NCBI GenBank assembly: GCA_963580455.1
Contig: OY756965.1
Coordinates: 22,294,902-22,358,901 of the forward strand
Source: Euonymus europaeus
Taxonomy: Eukaryota > Streptophyta > Magnoliopsida > Celastrales > Celastraceae
Length of the DNA: 64,000 nt
Reading direction: 5' to 3'
This document shows positions 11,763-24,532 of the stretch, piece by piece (within the stretch, counting starts at the first letter, position 1; each line of letters opens with the position of its first letter). The notes beneath the pieces are model-generated. The model saw only the letters and a list, made by a program, of their open reading frames with translations. It had not been told where the DNA came from and made no database searches. A program made the translations under genes and the position numbers.

Positions 11763-14700
11763 TTATCTTCCTGCAAAAGAACTCCCTCCTAATGCCTGAA
11801 TTGGAGTGGCTGAGAATTCCAGTGATAAAAATTGATGAGATGTTGAAGGAAGAAACACATGCGCCCATTCCTGAAATCTGTGAAAAACAAGAGAAGTAAT
11901 AGCTGGCCATTGCACTTCTTGCTTGCTGAAGATAAGATCATTTCTGGCTTTCCAAATAGTCCAAACAGCAGCATAGAATAATAACTTCCAAGCCTTCATT
12001 TGTAAACGTCCAGACCTCACTAAAGAACACCACTGCTCAAATAGACTGCAAATATCGCTTGCGGAGCACCAATCTATTCCCCACCAGTTAGCCAATCGGT
12101 ACCATATAGATGAAGGTCCAGGACAGTGGAAAAAAAGTTGATCCACTGATTCCTCCCCAATCGAACAAAGAGGACACATGTTATCTGAAGTATTTATAAT
12201 CCCTCTACGGGCCAAAACATTTCTTGTAGGAATCTTCTTGTTGAGCAGAGCCCAAACAAAAACTTCAACCTTTAAAGGAGCCAGACCATGCCAAAGCAAC
12301 TTATAGAAGGAAGGAATTGATGTGGGAATAGACGAAGAGTTTGATTCCAAATAGAAGACCACGGATTTAACTATGAATAATCCTGATGAGGAATGCCTCC
12401 AAATTTTTGTGTCTTGCCGATTCGGAAGAAGGACAGAAGAGCCTAGCAATTGCAAGAGATCGGCTAGAATGAGCTCCTCCCATGAAAAGAGCCTTCTTCG
12501 CCAAATAAATTTCCAAACCCACATGTGATTCTCCCATGCCCCCATGTCGCACACTGCATGAGAATGTTGCATGGAAACATTAAATAATCTCTGGAACCTT
12601 TCACACAAAGGATTATCCCCAATCCAAATATCTCTCCAAAAAATAGTATCACCACCATTTCCAACCTTACTTACAACCCCAGCCTTAAAAAAAGAACTTG
12701 TGCCATCCTCATCTTCATAAAATAAAACCTGGATATCCTTCCATAAGGGAGATGCAGTCCTAGAGAAAGGAATTGTTGCGCTGGAATTGTTGGAATTGCC
12801 ACTAGTGTATTTTTCTAAGAGAACTTACCTCCACAGCTGATCTTTTTCATTTGAAAAATGCCATAACCATTTTAAAAGTAAGGCCTTGTTCCTAACTAAC
12901 ATGGAACCAATGCCTAACCCACCCATATATTTAGGCCGAACCACTTGGTCCCAGCCAATGCAGTGTAATCTCCTTTTATCCACCTCATCCCCCCACAAGA
13001 AATTTCTTTGAATCTGCTCCAGCTTTTTAGCAATTGAAATGGGCATCTTAAATAAGGACATGAAATATAGAGGAAGATTAGCCATGGTGGACTTAATCAG
13101 GGTTAACCTCCCTCCAATAGATAAGTGCTTCCCTTTCCACTTAGCTAGGTGTTTCTCAAACAACTCCACCACTGGATGCCAGGTCTTCACCTTTCCAAAG
13201 TTTGCTCCTAGAGGGAAGCCAAGATATTTGATTGGTAATGTATCCACAGAAAGATGGTTATGAACAACTACATTTTGAATCCATGCTTGAGAAGTCCCAA
13301 GACCAACAATGGAACTTTTTGAAAAATTTACTTTAAGCCCTGAGATGACTTGGAAGCATCGAAGAATTCTTTTAACATTTTGCACCATCAACTCATTGGC
13401 CTTACAGAAAACCAGAGTGTCATCTGCATATTGTATGTGTGAGATACGCAAGTCATGCCTCCCAACTTTGATTCCTCTCAAGAGCCCAATCTCCTCAGCC
13501 TTAGAGAACAAAGAATGCAGACCCTCGGCAGCCAGATTAAATAAGAGAGGAGATAGAGAGTCACCTTGTTTGATGCCTCGTTTCATTGGGAAAAAAGATG
13601 TAGGAGAACCATTAACCAAAACTGAAATAGAAGCGGATTGAATACATGCCATAATCAGGGATTTCCACTTTTCGCCAAACTTCATTTTAAACATCACCAT
13701 GTTGATATACTCCCAGTTAACACTATCGAAAGCTTTCTCCATATCAAGTTTGATGAGCAGCATATTTTTCTTCCTCTTCTTGACACTGTGGATCACTTCA
13801 TTGGCCACTAAGACGCTATCAAGGATTTGTCTCCCTTTAATGAAGGCTGATTGAGACTCGCTTATTACAGAATTTATTACCCCCTGGAGCCTACCTGCTA
13901 GCACCTTTGACAAAATTTTGTAAAGACTACTCACCAAACTAATGGGACGAAAATCTGACAAGCTGGACGGGCAAGCCTTCTTTGGAATGAGGGAAATATA
14001 GGATAAGTTAATGTCTGAAGGCATAATTCCTGATGAGAAAAACTTAAGCACCATATCAAAAATTTCAGCTTCAAAAATTGACCAAGCTCGCTTAATAAAC
14101 AGGAAGTTAAACCCGTCTGGCCCTGGAGCTTTCAAACTTTCACAACTCCAAGCAGCCTTTTTAACCTCCTCCAAAGTGACTGGACTCTCCAGAGCTTGGG
14201 CTTGAGCATTTGATAATGACTTGAAGGGCAAACCCTCCCATTCCACATTGGAACTACCCACATCATTAAAAACTGCTTTGAAGTGATCAACAACTTGAGA
14301 TTTGATACTCTGAGGTTCAGTAATGACTCTCCCACCACGCTTTAGGTAAGACAATTGGTTAATTCTGCCCCTAATACAAGCAGAGAGATGGAAAAATTTT
14401 GTGTTCTTATCACCTTCTGCAAGCCATGTAGATCTTGATTTTCGTCTCCACATGGATTCAGATTTTTTATGTTCTTGCCACAGCTTGTTCTTGACCAATT
14501 GAACTTCATTAGACTCTTCTTGAGATAAACTCCTACTCTCCGCAATAATATCCCATTTATCAAGCTCATCCTCATATAATTTTAGCTTCCTATCAACATG
14601 GCCAAACACCTCCTTATTCCACACTTTCAGAAGGCGAGAGAGAGCATGAAGCTTCTGAATAAGAGGATAATAACTTGGAGAATGATTTGCAATTTCCTCC

Positions 14701-15478
14701 CAAAAAACTTCAAGAGTTGTGAGGAAGCATGGATGTTGCCACCAACAATCCAACACCCTGAAAGGTCTAAACCCCCAATTAACTTGAGCAGATTCTAGGT
14801 GCAAAGGCGAGTGATCAGAGAGTCCTCTAGCTAGCCCCCATAATTTCAGACCCGGAAAAGAGGAAATCCATTCAGCAGACACAAAACACTTATCAATCCT
14901 ACTATGGCTTCGAGAGTTTCTCCAAGTGAAGCGCCTGCCTAAAAGAGGCAGCTCCAAAACACCAGCTCTACTAGAGAAAGAATTCAGGGCTCTCATGCCT
15001 CTAGATGACCCCACAGGCCCCCTTCTATCCTCCGAGCTTGATATTTCATTAAAATCTCCAATCAATAACCAAGGAATGGACCTAAGCATATTAAAATAAA
15101 AAGCTCCTCCCATAGAGCAAGTGTTTCCACCTCATCATTATGCCCATAAACAGCAGTGATACGCCCATGAAAACCATTGATTAAGAGCTTAGCATCCAGG
15201 GATATCCATCTGTCCCCTTTGAAGACATCAGAGACTTGCAAAACAGAAGGATTCCAAATGACAAAAATACCACCAGACGCCCCAACAGAACTAATTGCAC
15301 TCCATTCAAAAGCCCGAGGACCCCAACAACTTCTTATGATGGAATCAGAAATTGACTCCATTTTTGACTCAATAATAATAAGCAAATCCACCATTCTTTC
15401 CTGAACTAGCCTTTTGACCACCCTTCGCTTTAAAAGCCTGCCCAAACCTCTCACATTCCAACAAAGAAAATTTATCAT
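11763..15478 (-). pseudogene. LINE ORF2 (endonuclease / reverse transcriptase), broken
   Basis: The start MINFLCWNVRGLG (ATG at 15478) opens an endonuclease/exonuclease/phosphatase domain with IGDFNEI and SDHSPLHL. The reverse transcriptase follows, with KLDMEKAFDSVNW, GIKQGDSLSPLLFN and the catalytic YADD near 13419-13430. A zf-RVT region (CPLCSIGEESVDQLFFHCP) ends at 11763. Two lesions are visible: a frameshift near 15085-15113, and an in-frame TAA at 12825-12827 where the frame otherwise continues unbroken. No RNase H domain follows the zf-RVT region, unlike the other LINE in this window. Confidence 0.88.
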
Positions 15479-15524
15479 GAAAAAAAACAAACACCTCCCA
15501 CAGCAACACCCAATCAAAAAATGA

Positions 15525-17641
15525 TCAGGATTTGATGGTCTTGCCCTTCCTTTGAGCATTTTCAAGAGATAAAATACCTTCGATTTTTTCACGAATAATT
15601 CCTTCTTCTTGAGTTGATCTAGACAAGCCCAATTTGTTCCATACATCCATTGTTGCTTCCACTTCATTAGACATATGAGTGCCCGAAGCATTACCTGAAT
15701 CCTGCCAAACACATGAAGTAGTGTCTGATAAGAGTTGCCTTCTTGACTTCAACCCAATAACTTCCTTGGAATGAAGTCGACTGCTTTTTTTCATCAATCT
15801 ATGCTCCTCTTCCACCCTCCGACACTGGTCAATTAAAGCATGCTTAAAAAAATTTGCTCTCCTCATGTTTTTACTTTTTCCTCGCCTTCTTTTTGCTTGT
15901 GTAACAACATGTTCAAATCCAGGTGGCGGTTTTGATTCAGCTGAAGAACTACCCAATTCTACAGGAGTCTCAGTTGAACTCAAGTGATTTGAGGATTCGA
16001 TGTCATTATTAGGAGCTTCTCTTTCAAGCGGGCCCAAAAGAACTCTGGGTGCAGAATGGGCCAGGTCCGTTGAAGTTTGGCCCACTATCACTTGGCCCTA
16101 CCAATTTCTTCATTTTCCCGCTCTGCATGTACGACCTCCCGTACAACAGCAGACTGTTGCACCACCTCTTTGCCTACTTGTAAGACCTGCTCCTTACCTA
16201 CGACTGACACATCTTCTGTCCCTATGTTTGACATAATATTTTTTGGCTCCATTTGAAATTCAAAATCTTGCCGGTCGCCGCACCTCTCACCAACGACATT
16301 AGCAAGCTCAACCATCTCCTCCTGCAATGACATATTGCTCAGCTCCTCATGCAGAGTAGGAGTTAGGGTGCAAGGGGAACTAAATAAGAGATCATTGGCC
16401 TCCTCAATAACTTGAACTGTGAAAAATACTCATTCAATCTCCAACCGAACTGCTCCAGTGATTGATTCTTTCGCTGTAGTTGAGATGAGAGTTCTAGCCA
16501 CGTCAAACCGAGATTTTGAAATGGTTTCTTGGCTCCTAGTGACATACTCCCCCCAAAAACTGCTCATCTCACGAAAGACATCCTTTGTCCATCCATGTAA
16601 AGGAACTCCAGAAAATCGCAACCAAGTAAAACGTTGATTACATGTACCATTTGACTCCCATGGTTTGACTTGTTGAAACCATTCTCGTAACCAATCTCCA
16701 TCTTTTAAGGTTAAAGCCATTGATTCACTATCCTAGAAAGTCATAAGAACTTGATATCCACCCATCGGTCGAACCTCAACACATATATTCTGATAATTTA
16801 GCTGCTCCTTCAGAGACAACAAAGTTTCAAAATCGTGAACATATCCCACCGCTGATCTGCGAAGCCAACTCAAGTCCTCAATATTAGGCACCACTGTTAC
16901 CTGATTATGACCCATTTCCCTCCTTCCTACCAAAACTTTAGAATTAGTAACTGTAGAGGTCCCCCCAATAAGTACCTCAGAGTATGCCCTTTGATCAGCT
17001 AATTTTCTCTCAAAAGTGTTTCTTTGAATCGGACTATGAGGCTTCTTGGCTTGAACCAACTCTGGTTTACAAAATCTTGAGAAATTTGCTCTGATCTTAT
17101 AACTCCCGAACCAAACATTGTTCAAGGCTTCTAGAAGCCTCTCCTCTTCCTCAACACCCAGAAATTGAACAAAACCAAAACGCCATCCTTTCTTGTTAAG
17201 CTTCCGAGAGATGTAGACATCCTGGACTGTGCCAAACTTATTCATGACTCTTCTGGCAACGAACGGATCCACCCTCTCTGGAAAGTTCTCAAAATACACC
17301 CTTAGGCTGCCCCCATGTGGTTTTGTTTTGAGTTGAGTTAATGGATGAATTGATGGAGATTTTGGTTTGGAATGGTTCTCCTTCTTATATGAGTGAGTAT
17401 TATTTGGATGAGGAAGGATGGGACGAAAAGCATTTCTTGGTTGACCAGATTGAAGAATATGGAGGCTTTGAAATGGGCAAGGAAGGCGGGGTGATAAAGG
17501 CAAGCCAGGTGATACAGGAGATAACTGAAGAGAGGGTATAGAAGATTTGGAGAAGGGTGGATTTGAGATAGGAAGCGAAGGGTAGGCTGATGAAGATGTA
17601 AGAGGCGGTGGCCGGAGGATGAAACGCCGGGGATCTCTCAC
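15525..17641 (-). pseudogene. LINE ORF1 (RRM-type RNA-binding protein), broken
   Basis: A Pro/Ser-rich leader is followed by an RRM. RNP2 is SLRVYFENF and RNP1 is KGWRFGFVQF. Next comes a WLRFSGVPLHGW segment resembling the DUF4283 region of plant L1 ORF1. The frame is interrupted by an in-frame TAG (16733-16735), an in-frame TGA (16430-16432) and a frameshift near 16088-16105. It then continues to a stop at 15525. No in-frame ATG is visible at the 5' end, so 17641 marks only the limit of the open frame. The protein would have bound the LINE RNA. Confidence 0.8.
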
Positions 17642-17730
17642 TCGGACTCTCTCATTTCATGAAGAAAAGTTAAGGGGGAAGTATTGTTAAGAACTCACTC
17701 AAACGTTTCAGTACAAGAGTAAGATGTATT

Positions 17731-19264
17731 GAGGACATAAAATTCTGAGTACAACAATAAGTACATATAGTACGACAAGTTCTTGAAATTAAGGTTGTTG
17801 ATATCTCTCTTTTTTAGATTCTATATATATGTAAAATAAAAAATCCACTTATTGGATAATAATGTTGATGACAAATTGACAATAAGATTACGATAAATAT
17901 GCTTAAAGCCATGATCATGACTAGCTAGCTAGATATTGGAGAATTAAAGGGATTAGAAGAAATCGATATATACACAAGTAGTTTGATGCAATTGAAGAAA
18001 GGTATTGTAGCCTTATCATATGTATAGAGATATAACTAATTAATGAGTACTTTATTTTTTGATCAAGAATATGCTTACACTTCTCGATATTGCAAATTGT
18101 CCAAATGGGTTGCAATTTGATCTCTCTTTATTGCAATTTAAAAGTATTTGTCTTGGCACTCTTGTTAGTTTCTATATCACTGCATGCATGTAAGTTATAG
18201 CTGTTTTCAAGTGGCCAAATCAGAAAGTCTAAGATAAGCAATTCCAAGAAGAGAAGTTTTCAAGTGGGGTTGGGTTAATTGGCAGTGTTTCATCATCATG
18301 TTTCAAATATTAATTAAGGAAAATTAATGTTTATTCCTATGAAGAGGCTTAACACACACGATCATGCAACCAAGCGAAAGCAATCCTTCATCGCATTCAA
18401 TTATCCAACACTTGGCCTCTTGTGTTGATTTTCGGGTTGTACACTATTTTAAACTCAATGAAAGTATAATATACAAGAGTGATTTGTGCATAATATGATG
18501 GGCATATATTATCATTCTCATAAAACTATCCACATGTTCCCGAAATTCGTGGTGGTTCTTAATTACCACGTACAATGCCCCAATAATTGGTGAATATATA
18601 TATAGAAGCAAATATGGAAGAAGAAGTAGAAAGACGTGTGTGAGATGTTAGACCCAATTCGATCATTTGAGGTATTGTTCATTATGAGTCGAAGAGTCGC
18701 CAAAGTTTTATCCTTTAAAAAGGTGTCTCAAGTGTTGAGATCTTGGGCCAAGCTTATAAAACACATCACTTGACTTTCACCAAACGATGTGAGATTTTTT
18801 TTTCTCGTCTTAAATTTGGCTTTCATGCATTGATAATAAGGGTTGTAAATTTGCTTTAGACATGTACGTAATGGAATTGAATTACATATGATAAATGTAA
18901 CATGTATATTTTAATTAATAAAGCAATAATTGGAACCATTAATTACTATATATATTCACTCAAAGGAAAGCATATAATGTATGCATCTTCTAGTCATGAA
19001 GAGAATGTGATTTAAGTATAATTCAAATGCAACATACATATGGCTGCAAAGGAAATGCTTCCCACTAGAAAAGTACATATGGGACCACACCTCAACATCT
19101 CCAATTATGGTGTTATAAATAATAGAGATCATAGAGTAATTTGCTAAACGACTTAATTAATTATACAAAAAATATCCAAAATAAGTCATTTTTAGCCATA
19201 TATATACCTTTGTTTCCATACCACATTATCTCCAAATCAGATTCTCATCATCAGCAAATTAAGT
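17731..19264. other. 5' flank of the HLS1-type gene
   Basis: AT-rich spacer. A degenerate TRIM/LTR-like segment lies at about 18640-18795; it starts near TGTTAGACCC and contains tattgttcattatgagtc. A TATA-like run TATATATA is at about 19198-19205, some 60 bases before the ATG. No gene is visible. Confidence 0.4.
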
Positions 19265-21538
19265 ATGTCACTCAAAATAGCAACTGCTGCTGGTGAGAGC
19301 TCTCCCGGAGCAGTGCCGGAGAATCTAGTGGTGGTGAGAGAGTATAACGAAGAGAAAGACAGGGTGGGCGTGGAAGAGATGGAGAAGATGTGTGAAGTTG
19401 GACAGATAGGGAAAACTTCCCTTGTCACTGATCTTTTGGGTGACCCTGTTTGTCGCATACGCCACTTCCCCTCTCATATTATGCTGGTAAATATTAATTT
19501 ATCATATTTAGATATATATGCACCATTTGATAGGTTGCATGGTCACGTAGTTTTGCTAGCTATGTAGTCCACATAAGACATATAGATAGCTAGGTTGATA
19601 AATATTAATTAATTGTTTGCGTTATATATACAAGAGATTGAATATGATTATATATATATATATGTTATATATACAAATATATGTATGTACAGGTTGCAGA
19701 GCATGGCGAAGAAGGAGGCATTGTAGGGGTCATAAGAGGATGTATAAAAACTGTGACCAGAGGAATTTCATCAGTTTATGTAAAGCTGGCTTATATTCTG
19801 GGATTAAAGGTTTCTCCTACACACAGGTGCATGCCTCTTAAATCGCAAGTTAATAAACTATATATATATATATATATATATATTTGTCGTTGTTTGTTAT
19901 TCAATCATTGGAACATGTACGTAATGAATTTTCGTTAATTTTTCATAGACTGATATAACCGATCTCAAACCCTTGAAATAAAAGCTCTGATGATAAGGAT
20001 TACTGCCGTTACAGTGGTACATTTGGTGCTTATATAAATGCATGAATTTGCAGTCTAGAAAGAGATTTAAACAGAAGAAGAAATTTCTGTTGCCATGTAT
20101 GCATTTTCATGTGTGCTTTTAATTTGTGGCGACTTAGAAATTCGAGATTATATTCGACTATAAAGATAACAGAATTGTTCCTCGTATCATGGAAAGTACT
20201 AGGAAAAGCTAGTGAGGTAGTCTGGCATTGACACACCCACCCACCAAATAAAGGCTTTACTTTAATTAGTAATATGTATGAGAGAATAGCCTTATCATAT
20301 ATAATTTCTTTAAAAAATAACAAAATGTTCTTTGAAAATGTTTACCAAAACCCCAAATGTTATATAATCTAAATTCCACATTGCCTCCTTAACTAAATTA
20401 TCTGCCGAAATGTTACTTCTCTACTTTTCAAATAAAAAACCAACTAAAAAGTTACCCTAATTTCCCTATTTTTCTCTCTTCCACAAGGACCACAACTTTG
20501 TATATATAAAGAAAGATTATTCCTTGTACTTTACAACCAAAGAAACAAGACCCTTGCATTCATCCATTTCTTTTGGTAAATAGCTTTTCATTTTTAACAT
20601 AGAAGTCGCAACAATAATTATTCCGAATAAATTTCAACAAATAAATTGCATGCAGGAGACTTGGCATTGGAGCAAAATTAGTGCAAGAATTGGAAAAATG
20701 GTGCAACCAAAATGGGGCAGACTATGCGTACATGGCTACCGACTGCACCAATGAACCCTCAATCAACCTATTCACCCAAAAGTGTTCATACACCAAATTC
20801 CGAACCCCAACCATATTGGTGCAACCAGTTCATGCTCATTACAAGCCAATTCCCTCATCAACCACCATCTTAAGAATCCACCCACGACTGGTTGAACCCA
20901 TTTATCGACGAATATTCGCCGATTCTGAGTTCTTCCCTAAGGATATTGACAACATTTTGGACAGCAAGCTCAATCTGGGCACTTTCATGGCCGTACCCAG
21001 AAAATTACTAACTACTTGGAACCCTAAAAACAATGCCAATGCCCTAAACCTTCCTTCAAGTTACGCAATCTTGAGTGTGTGGAACACTAAGGAAGTGTTT
21101 AAGTTGCAGGTGAAGGGGGTATCGCCGCTAACCTACGCATGTTGTGTAGGGAGCAGATTGTTGGATGAGTTGATGCCATGGTTAGGTTTACCAAGCATTC
21201 CTGATGTGTTTAGCCAGTTTGGGGTGTATTTCTTGTATGGACTGCACATGGAAGGTAAATGTGGTTCGCGGCTCATGAAAGCTCTATGCACCTTGGCTCA
21301 TAACATGGCTAGGGATGATGATGGATGTGGGGCTGTGGTGGCTGAGGTGGGCCAGAGGGACCCAGTTAGAGAAGCTATACCACATTGGAGGAGATTTTCA
21401 TGGGCTGAAGACGTGTGGTGTATGAAGAAACTTAAGGATGCCGACCGGCCGGATAATCACGGAAGATGTGAGCCGCCCGATTGGACCAAATCTCGATCAT
21501 CTTCACCAGTTATTTTCGTTGATCCGCGTGACTTTTGA
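19265..21538 (+). CDS. HLS1: HOOKLESS1-type N-acetyltransferase (GNAT family)
   Basis: Three exons (19265-19486, 19693-19826, 20656-21538) encode 412 residues, close to the roughly 400 of HLS1. The GNAT fold is N-terminal. Conserved blocks are LLGDPVCRIRHFPSHIML, VGVIRGCIKTVTRG and the acetyl-CoA loop HRRLGIGAKL around residue 119. It ends in the HLS1-type WTKSRSSSPVIFVDPRDF. HLS1 proteins act in the nucleus, downstream of ethylene and upstream of auxin responses, to shape the apical hook. Because HLS1 has close paralogues, this could be an HLS1-LIKE gene. Intron 2 (829 bp) carries a TA microsatellite at 19860-19881. The splice phases agree across all junctions. Confidence 0.92.
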
Positions 21539-23391
21539 CCATTTGAAGCTTAATTAACTACTCCTGTCATACATCCCAAAAGATCAAGCGCAAGAAAAAA
21601 TGCTAAAAGTTTATGTCAACAATTGAATCCCATATCGTCATGTGTAAGCTGATGATGATGTGGTTTATAAGTAAAGTTAAAACCTCCCTCAATTAAAAAG
21701 ATTTTGTTAAAAATAAACTTGTGTGAAAGCGGACAATACATGCATGTTCGAGTTGTTTGAGTTAAGGATTTGATTTATAACATGTTATCGAAACAAAGAC
21801 TCGTTCCTAAATTAAAAGACCTATATATGTATCCTTGTTAGATCTCACATAATCAAACTCGTAAATGCAGAGAGTGATAAAACTTATATATCACATATGT
21901 TAGGTGTAAGTCGTCGATATGATTTATAAGTAAAATTGTAGCCTCAAGTTACCTCTTATCTAATTTATAACAGTTTCCTTAGCTTTACACACATTCTCCA
22001 AATTTATTAGTGTAACCATTTGATCCAAATTAAGAAATTAAAACTGATCCAACCATTGATCACAAAGTAAAAGGACATGTGTTGGCAACTTAACAAAATG
22101 CAACCAGACCTCTAAAGCTATGTTGTAGGACTAAAGTAACGGAATCTAACCTTCTGTCACTAATTGTTAATTAGGAGGAGATTTATGAATAGATATTATT
22201 ATTATTATTATGGTATCATTAGCGTCCCATTACAGGATTAATATTAAATAGCCCTTGGTCCCCGTCTACTATAGGGACTAAAAGTTCCCAACCTTTCGGC
22301 CAAACTGGTGTCCACTTGTTGCAGAAGGAACCTAGAATTTTCCTCAACTTTTATATCTCTCGAGGTCAATATTCTATAACAAACAAAACTATACATCCAC
22401 TTTTATGCAACCCATTTTATGTGTTGATTATTCTATGATTATGATTAAGTATTTACTGAAAATTATAAATTCTTACAATCGAAAGGTGACCACTACCACC
22501 ACCGATCAACTCCCCAGAACCGGCAACCCAACAACTCAGTTATTTGGTAACTTTTAACAAGATTATTGCTTGGGTCCAAAGACTCTTTAAAGATACCGAG
22601 TTGGGCTTGGCGACCCAACCTGATGTACGCCTCTATACTAACCACACCACACACAACTTTGGACCTTCATTGTTTTGTCATTTCTTATTGATTATCTAAC
22701 ACACTTGTCAATATCATCATTCCTTTGACATTTACAGTTTTGTGTACATGAGAATCTCATAAATTACATGGTACAAACTACAATGCTTCCCTCATCTCAA
22801 CATCAACTGTCAATTTCTCATTGAATAGAGCGGTAGAGGAGAAATCTCTTGGAAATTTACTTGAAACTCCTATTTGTCATCTTCTCCTTTTTTTTCTTTC
22901 TAGGCACTTCCCAATGTCTCCATGTACTAAAATTCCTACAAGACTCACAATAGACTTTAAATTTAATAAAAAAATAAAAAATACCCCTTTGTGTGGGAAC
23001 AGGGAAAATACATGTATTGTTACACTATTACTCTATTAGTGCATCCAAAATATAGAGTAAGAGTTTGTATTCGCAAATCTCAACTGAAACGTACTGTTTC
23101 ATTTGAAGTTTACCATACAAAGATGGATCCCGGGATGGACTGGGCGTCTATTGGGTGAGTTTTCTATAAAGAAAAACCGAAGTACAATTTGTTTTCCCCT
23201 CTTTTCTAAAGGAGTCAGTGTATGTCACAATTGATATGACCACAGATGATAGAAAGCACCGCTTGAGGGATTTTGGGAATGCTCTTAGGACCAGGAAAAA
23301 AAAAAAAAAAACTCTTGAGGTTCTTGGTCGTGGTCCAAAAATAGAATAGATAGATAGGCCACACACATCATAATAATTTTTTTTACACACA
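21539..23391. other. Intergenic, no gene seen
   Basis: A 1.8-kb AT-rich spacer. There is a short ATT repeat near 22194-22210 and an A run near 23297-23311. None of the open frames resembles a known protein. Confidence 0.5.
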
Positions 23392-23508
23392 TCATTTCGT
23401 GCGGTGTCAATACAAAATTAAATTATTAATACGCAGCAGGCCAGCCTGACTAAAATTCTTTAACAAGCATCATTAGAAGAAATTTTGTATTGACACCGCA
23501 CGAAATGA
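23392..23508. repeat. Foldback with perfect 28-bp inverted arms
   Basis: Positions 23392-23419 and 23481-23508 are exact reverse complements, separated by 61 bases. The arm core is TTTCGTGCGGTGTCAATA. I see no convincing target duplication, so it may be a small foldback transposon or a hairpin-forming remnant. It lies about 250 bases upstream of the calmodulin-like gene. Confidence 0.7.
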
Positions 23509-23761
23509 CTGACCATTTCCTCTTCAACTTCCATGGAATTGCCGCACCAAGACGAATACTTTCACTCCTACTGACCATTCAACACACCAGACTGGTTCTT
23601 TAGCACCTATCTTGATGTGTGTGTGTGTGTATATATATATACGTCAACACATATTACTACCCTCAAGCAAAACTTTCTCGAATTTATAGATATCGTTTCC
23701 CACTGGGTGCATGTGTGTGTATTTTTCTAAATTAGTTCTTCGATAGTGATTTGCAACAACG

Positions 23762-24328
23762 ATGGAGAAAATATCATTGAACACCAAGCTATCTTCTTGC
23801 TCATTGTTTGTACTACCCCATGTCTTGATTTACAGAATTAGTATTCTATGGGTCATTGGAATAAACAGATTTTTCACAGGATTGTGTTCAAGCCTTGAAT
23901 GCAATAACTCAGAGATTTGGGAAGAGAAAAAGACTGAAGATTTTGAAGAATCGTGCTGCTCTGATAAAAACGGAGAGGATGGGAGCCTTTGCATTGAAGA
24001 GGTGGAGATGGTTATGCGAAGATTGGGACTTTTTTGCGGCAAAGAAAGAGAGGAGGATTTGGAGTGGTCCGAAGAGCGACCATTGGGGCTGTTCGAATCA
24101 AATGAGCCGAGTTTGGAGGAAGTGAAGGAAGCGTTTGATGTGTTTGATTTCAACAGAGATGGGTTTATTGATGCAATGGAATTGCAGAGAGTTCTTTGCA
24201 GCTTGGGCTTCAAGGAAGGTTTAGAGCTGGAAAACTGCAGGAGAATGATCAAAACTTATGATAAAAATGGGGATGGACTCATAGATTTTAAGGAATTTTT
24301 GATATTTATGGAGAGGAGCTTTTGTTGA
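23762..24328 (+). CDS. Calmodulin-like protein with hydrophobic N-terminus
   Basis: This intronless gene encodes 188 residues. Two canonical EF-hand loops are complete: D129-E140 (DFNRDGFIDAME) and D167-E178 (DKNGDGLIDFKE). A degenerate loop-like segment (SDKNGEDGSLCIEEVEMV) near residues 67-84 may be a lost hand. Residues 12-39 are strongly hydrophobic and could anchor or target the protein to a membrane. The acidic linker and two C-terminal hands fit the plant CML45/46-type proteins, a comparison made from memory. It would sense calcium. It is convergent with the CNGC gene 204 bases away. Confidence 0.88.
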   Translation: MEKISLNTKLSSCSLFVLPHVLIYRISILWVIGINRFFTGLCSSLECNNSEIWEEKKTEDFEESCCSDKNGEDGSLCIEEVEMVMRRLGLFCGKEREEDLEWSEERPLGLFESNEPSLEEVKEAFDVFDFNRDGFIDAMELQRVLCSLGFKEGLELENCRRMIKTYDKNGDGLIDFKEFLIFMERSFC

Positions 24329-24532
24329 ATTTTGTACAAATTACGAAAGGTCAAAAAATAATAATATCAGAAACTACTTCTCATATTCAATTCAATTTTT
24401 TTGACATTTTTGTTTGTTTGATGTTTCAGTATCATTTCACATATTTTAGTATAATTATATAGAAACAATTATAATGCCTGGCTAGAGCAACCTTAATTAT
24501 CTCATACCTGTTAGGACAAAACTAGATGCATG

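Larger units (their letters stand above)
11537..17714 (-). mobile_element. Full-length L1-type LINE with RRM-bearing ORF1, 6.18 kb, decayed
   Basis: Both ends are defined by a perfect 16-bp duplication, AAGAGTAAGATGTATT, at 11521-11536 and 17715-17730. The minus-strand 3' end finishes in a short poly(A), seen as a T run at 11537-11544. ORF1 and ORF2 are in the standard L1 order. ORF1 carries an RNA-recognition motif rather than a visible CCHC knuckle, as in the BNR-type plant L1 lineage. ORF2 has apurinic-type endonuclease, reverse transcriptase and zf-RVT regions but no RNase H. Both frames contain breaks, so the copy is inactive. The identical duplications show that the ends and flanks are intact. 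Confidence 0.92.
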
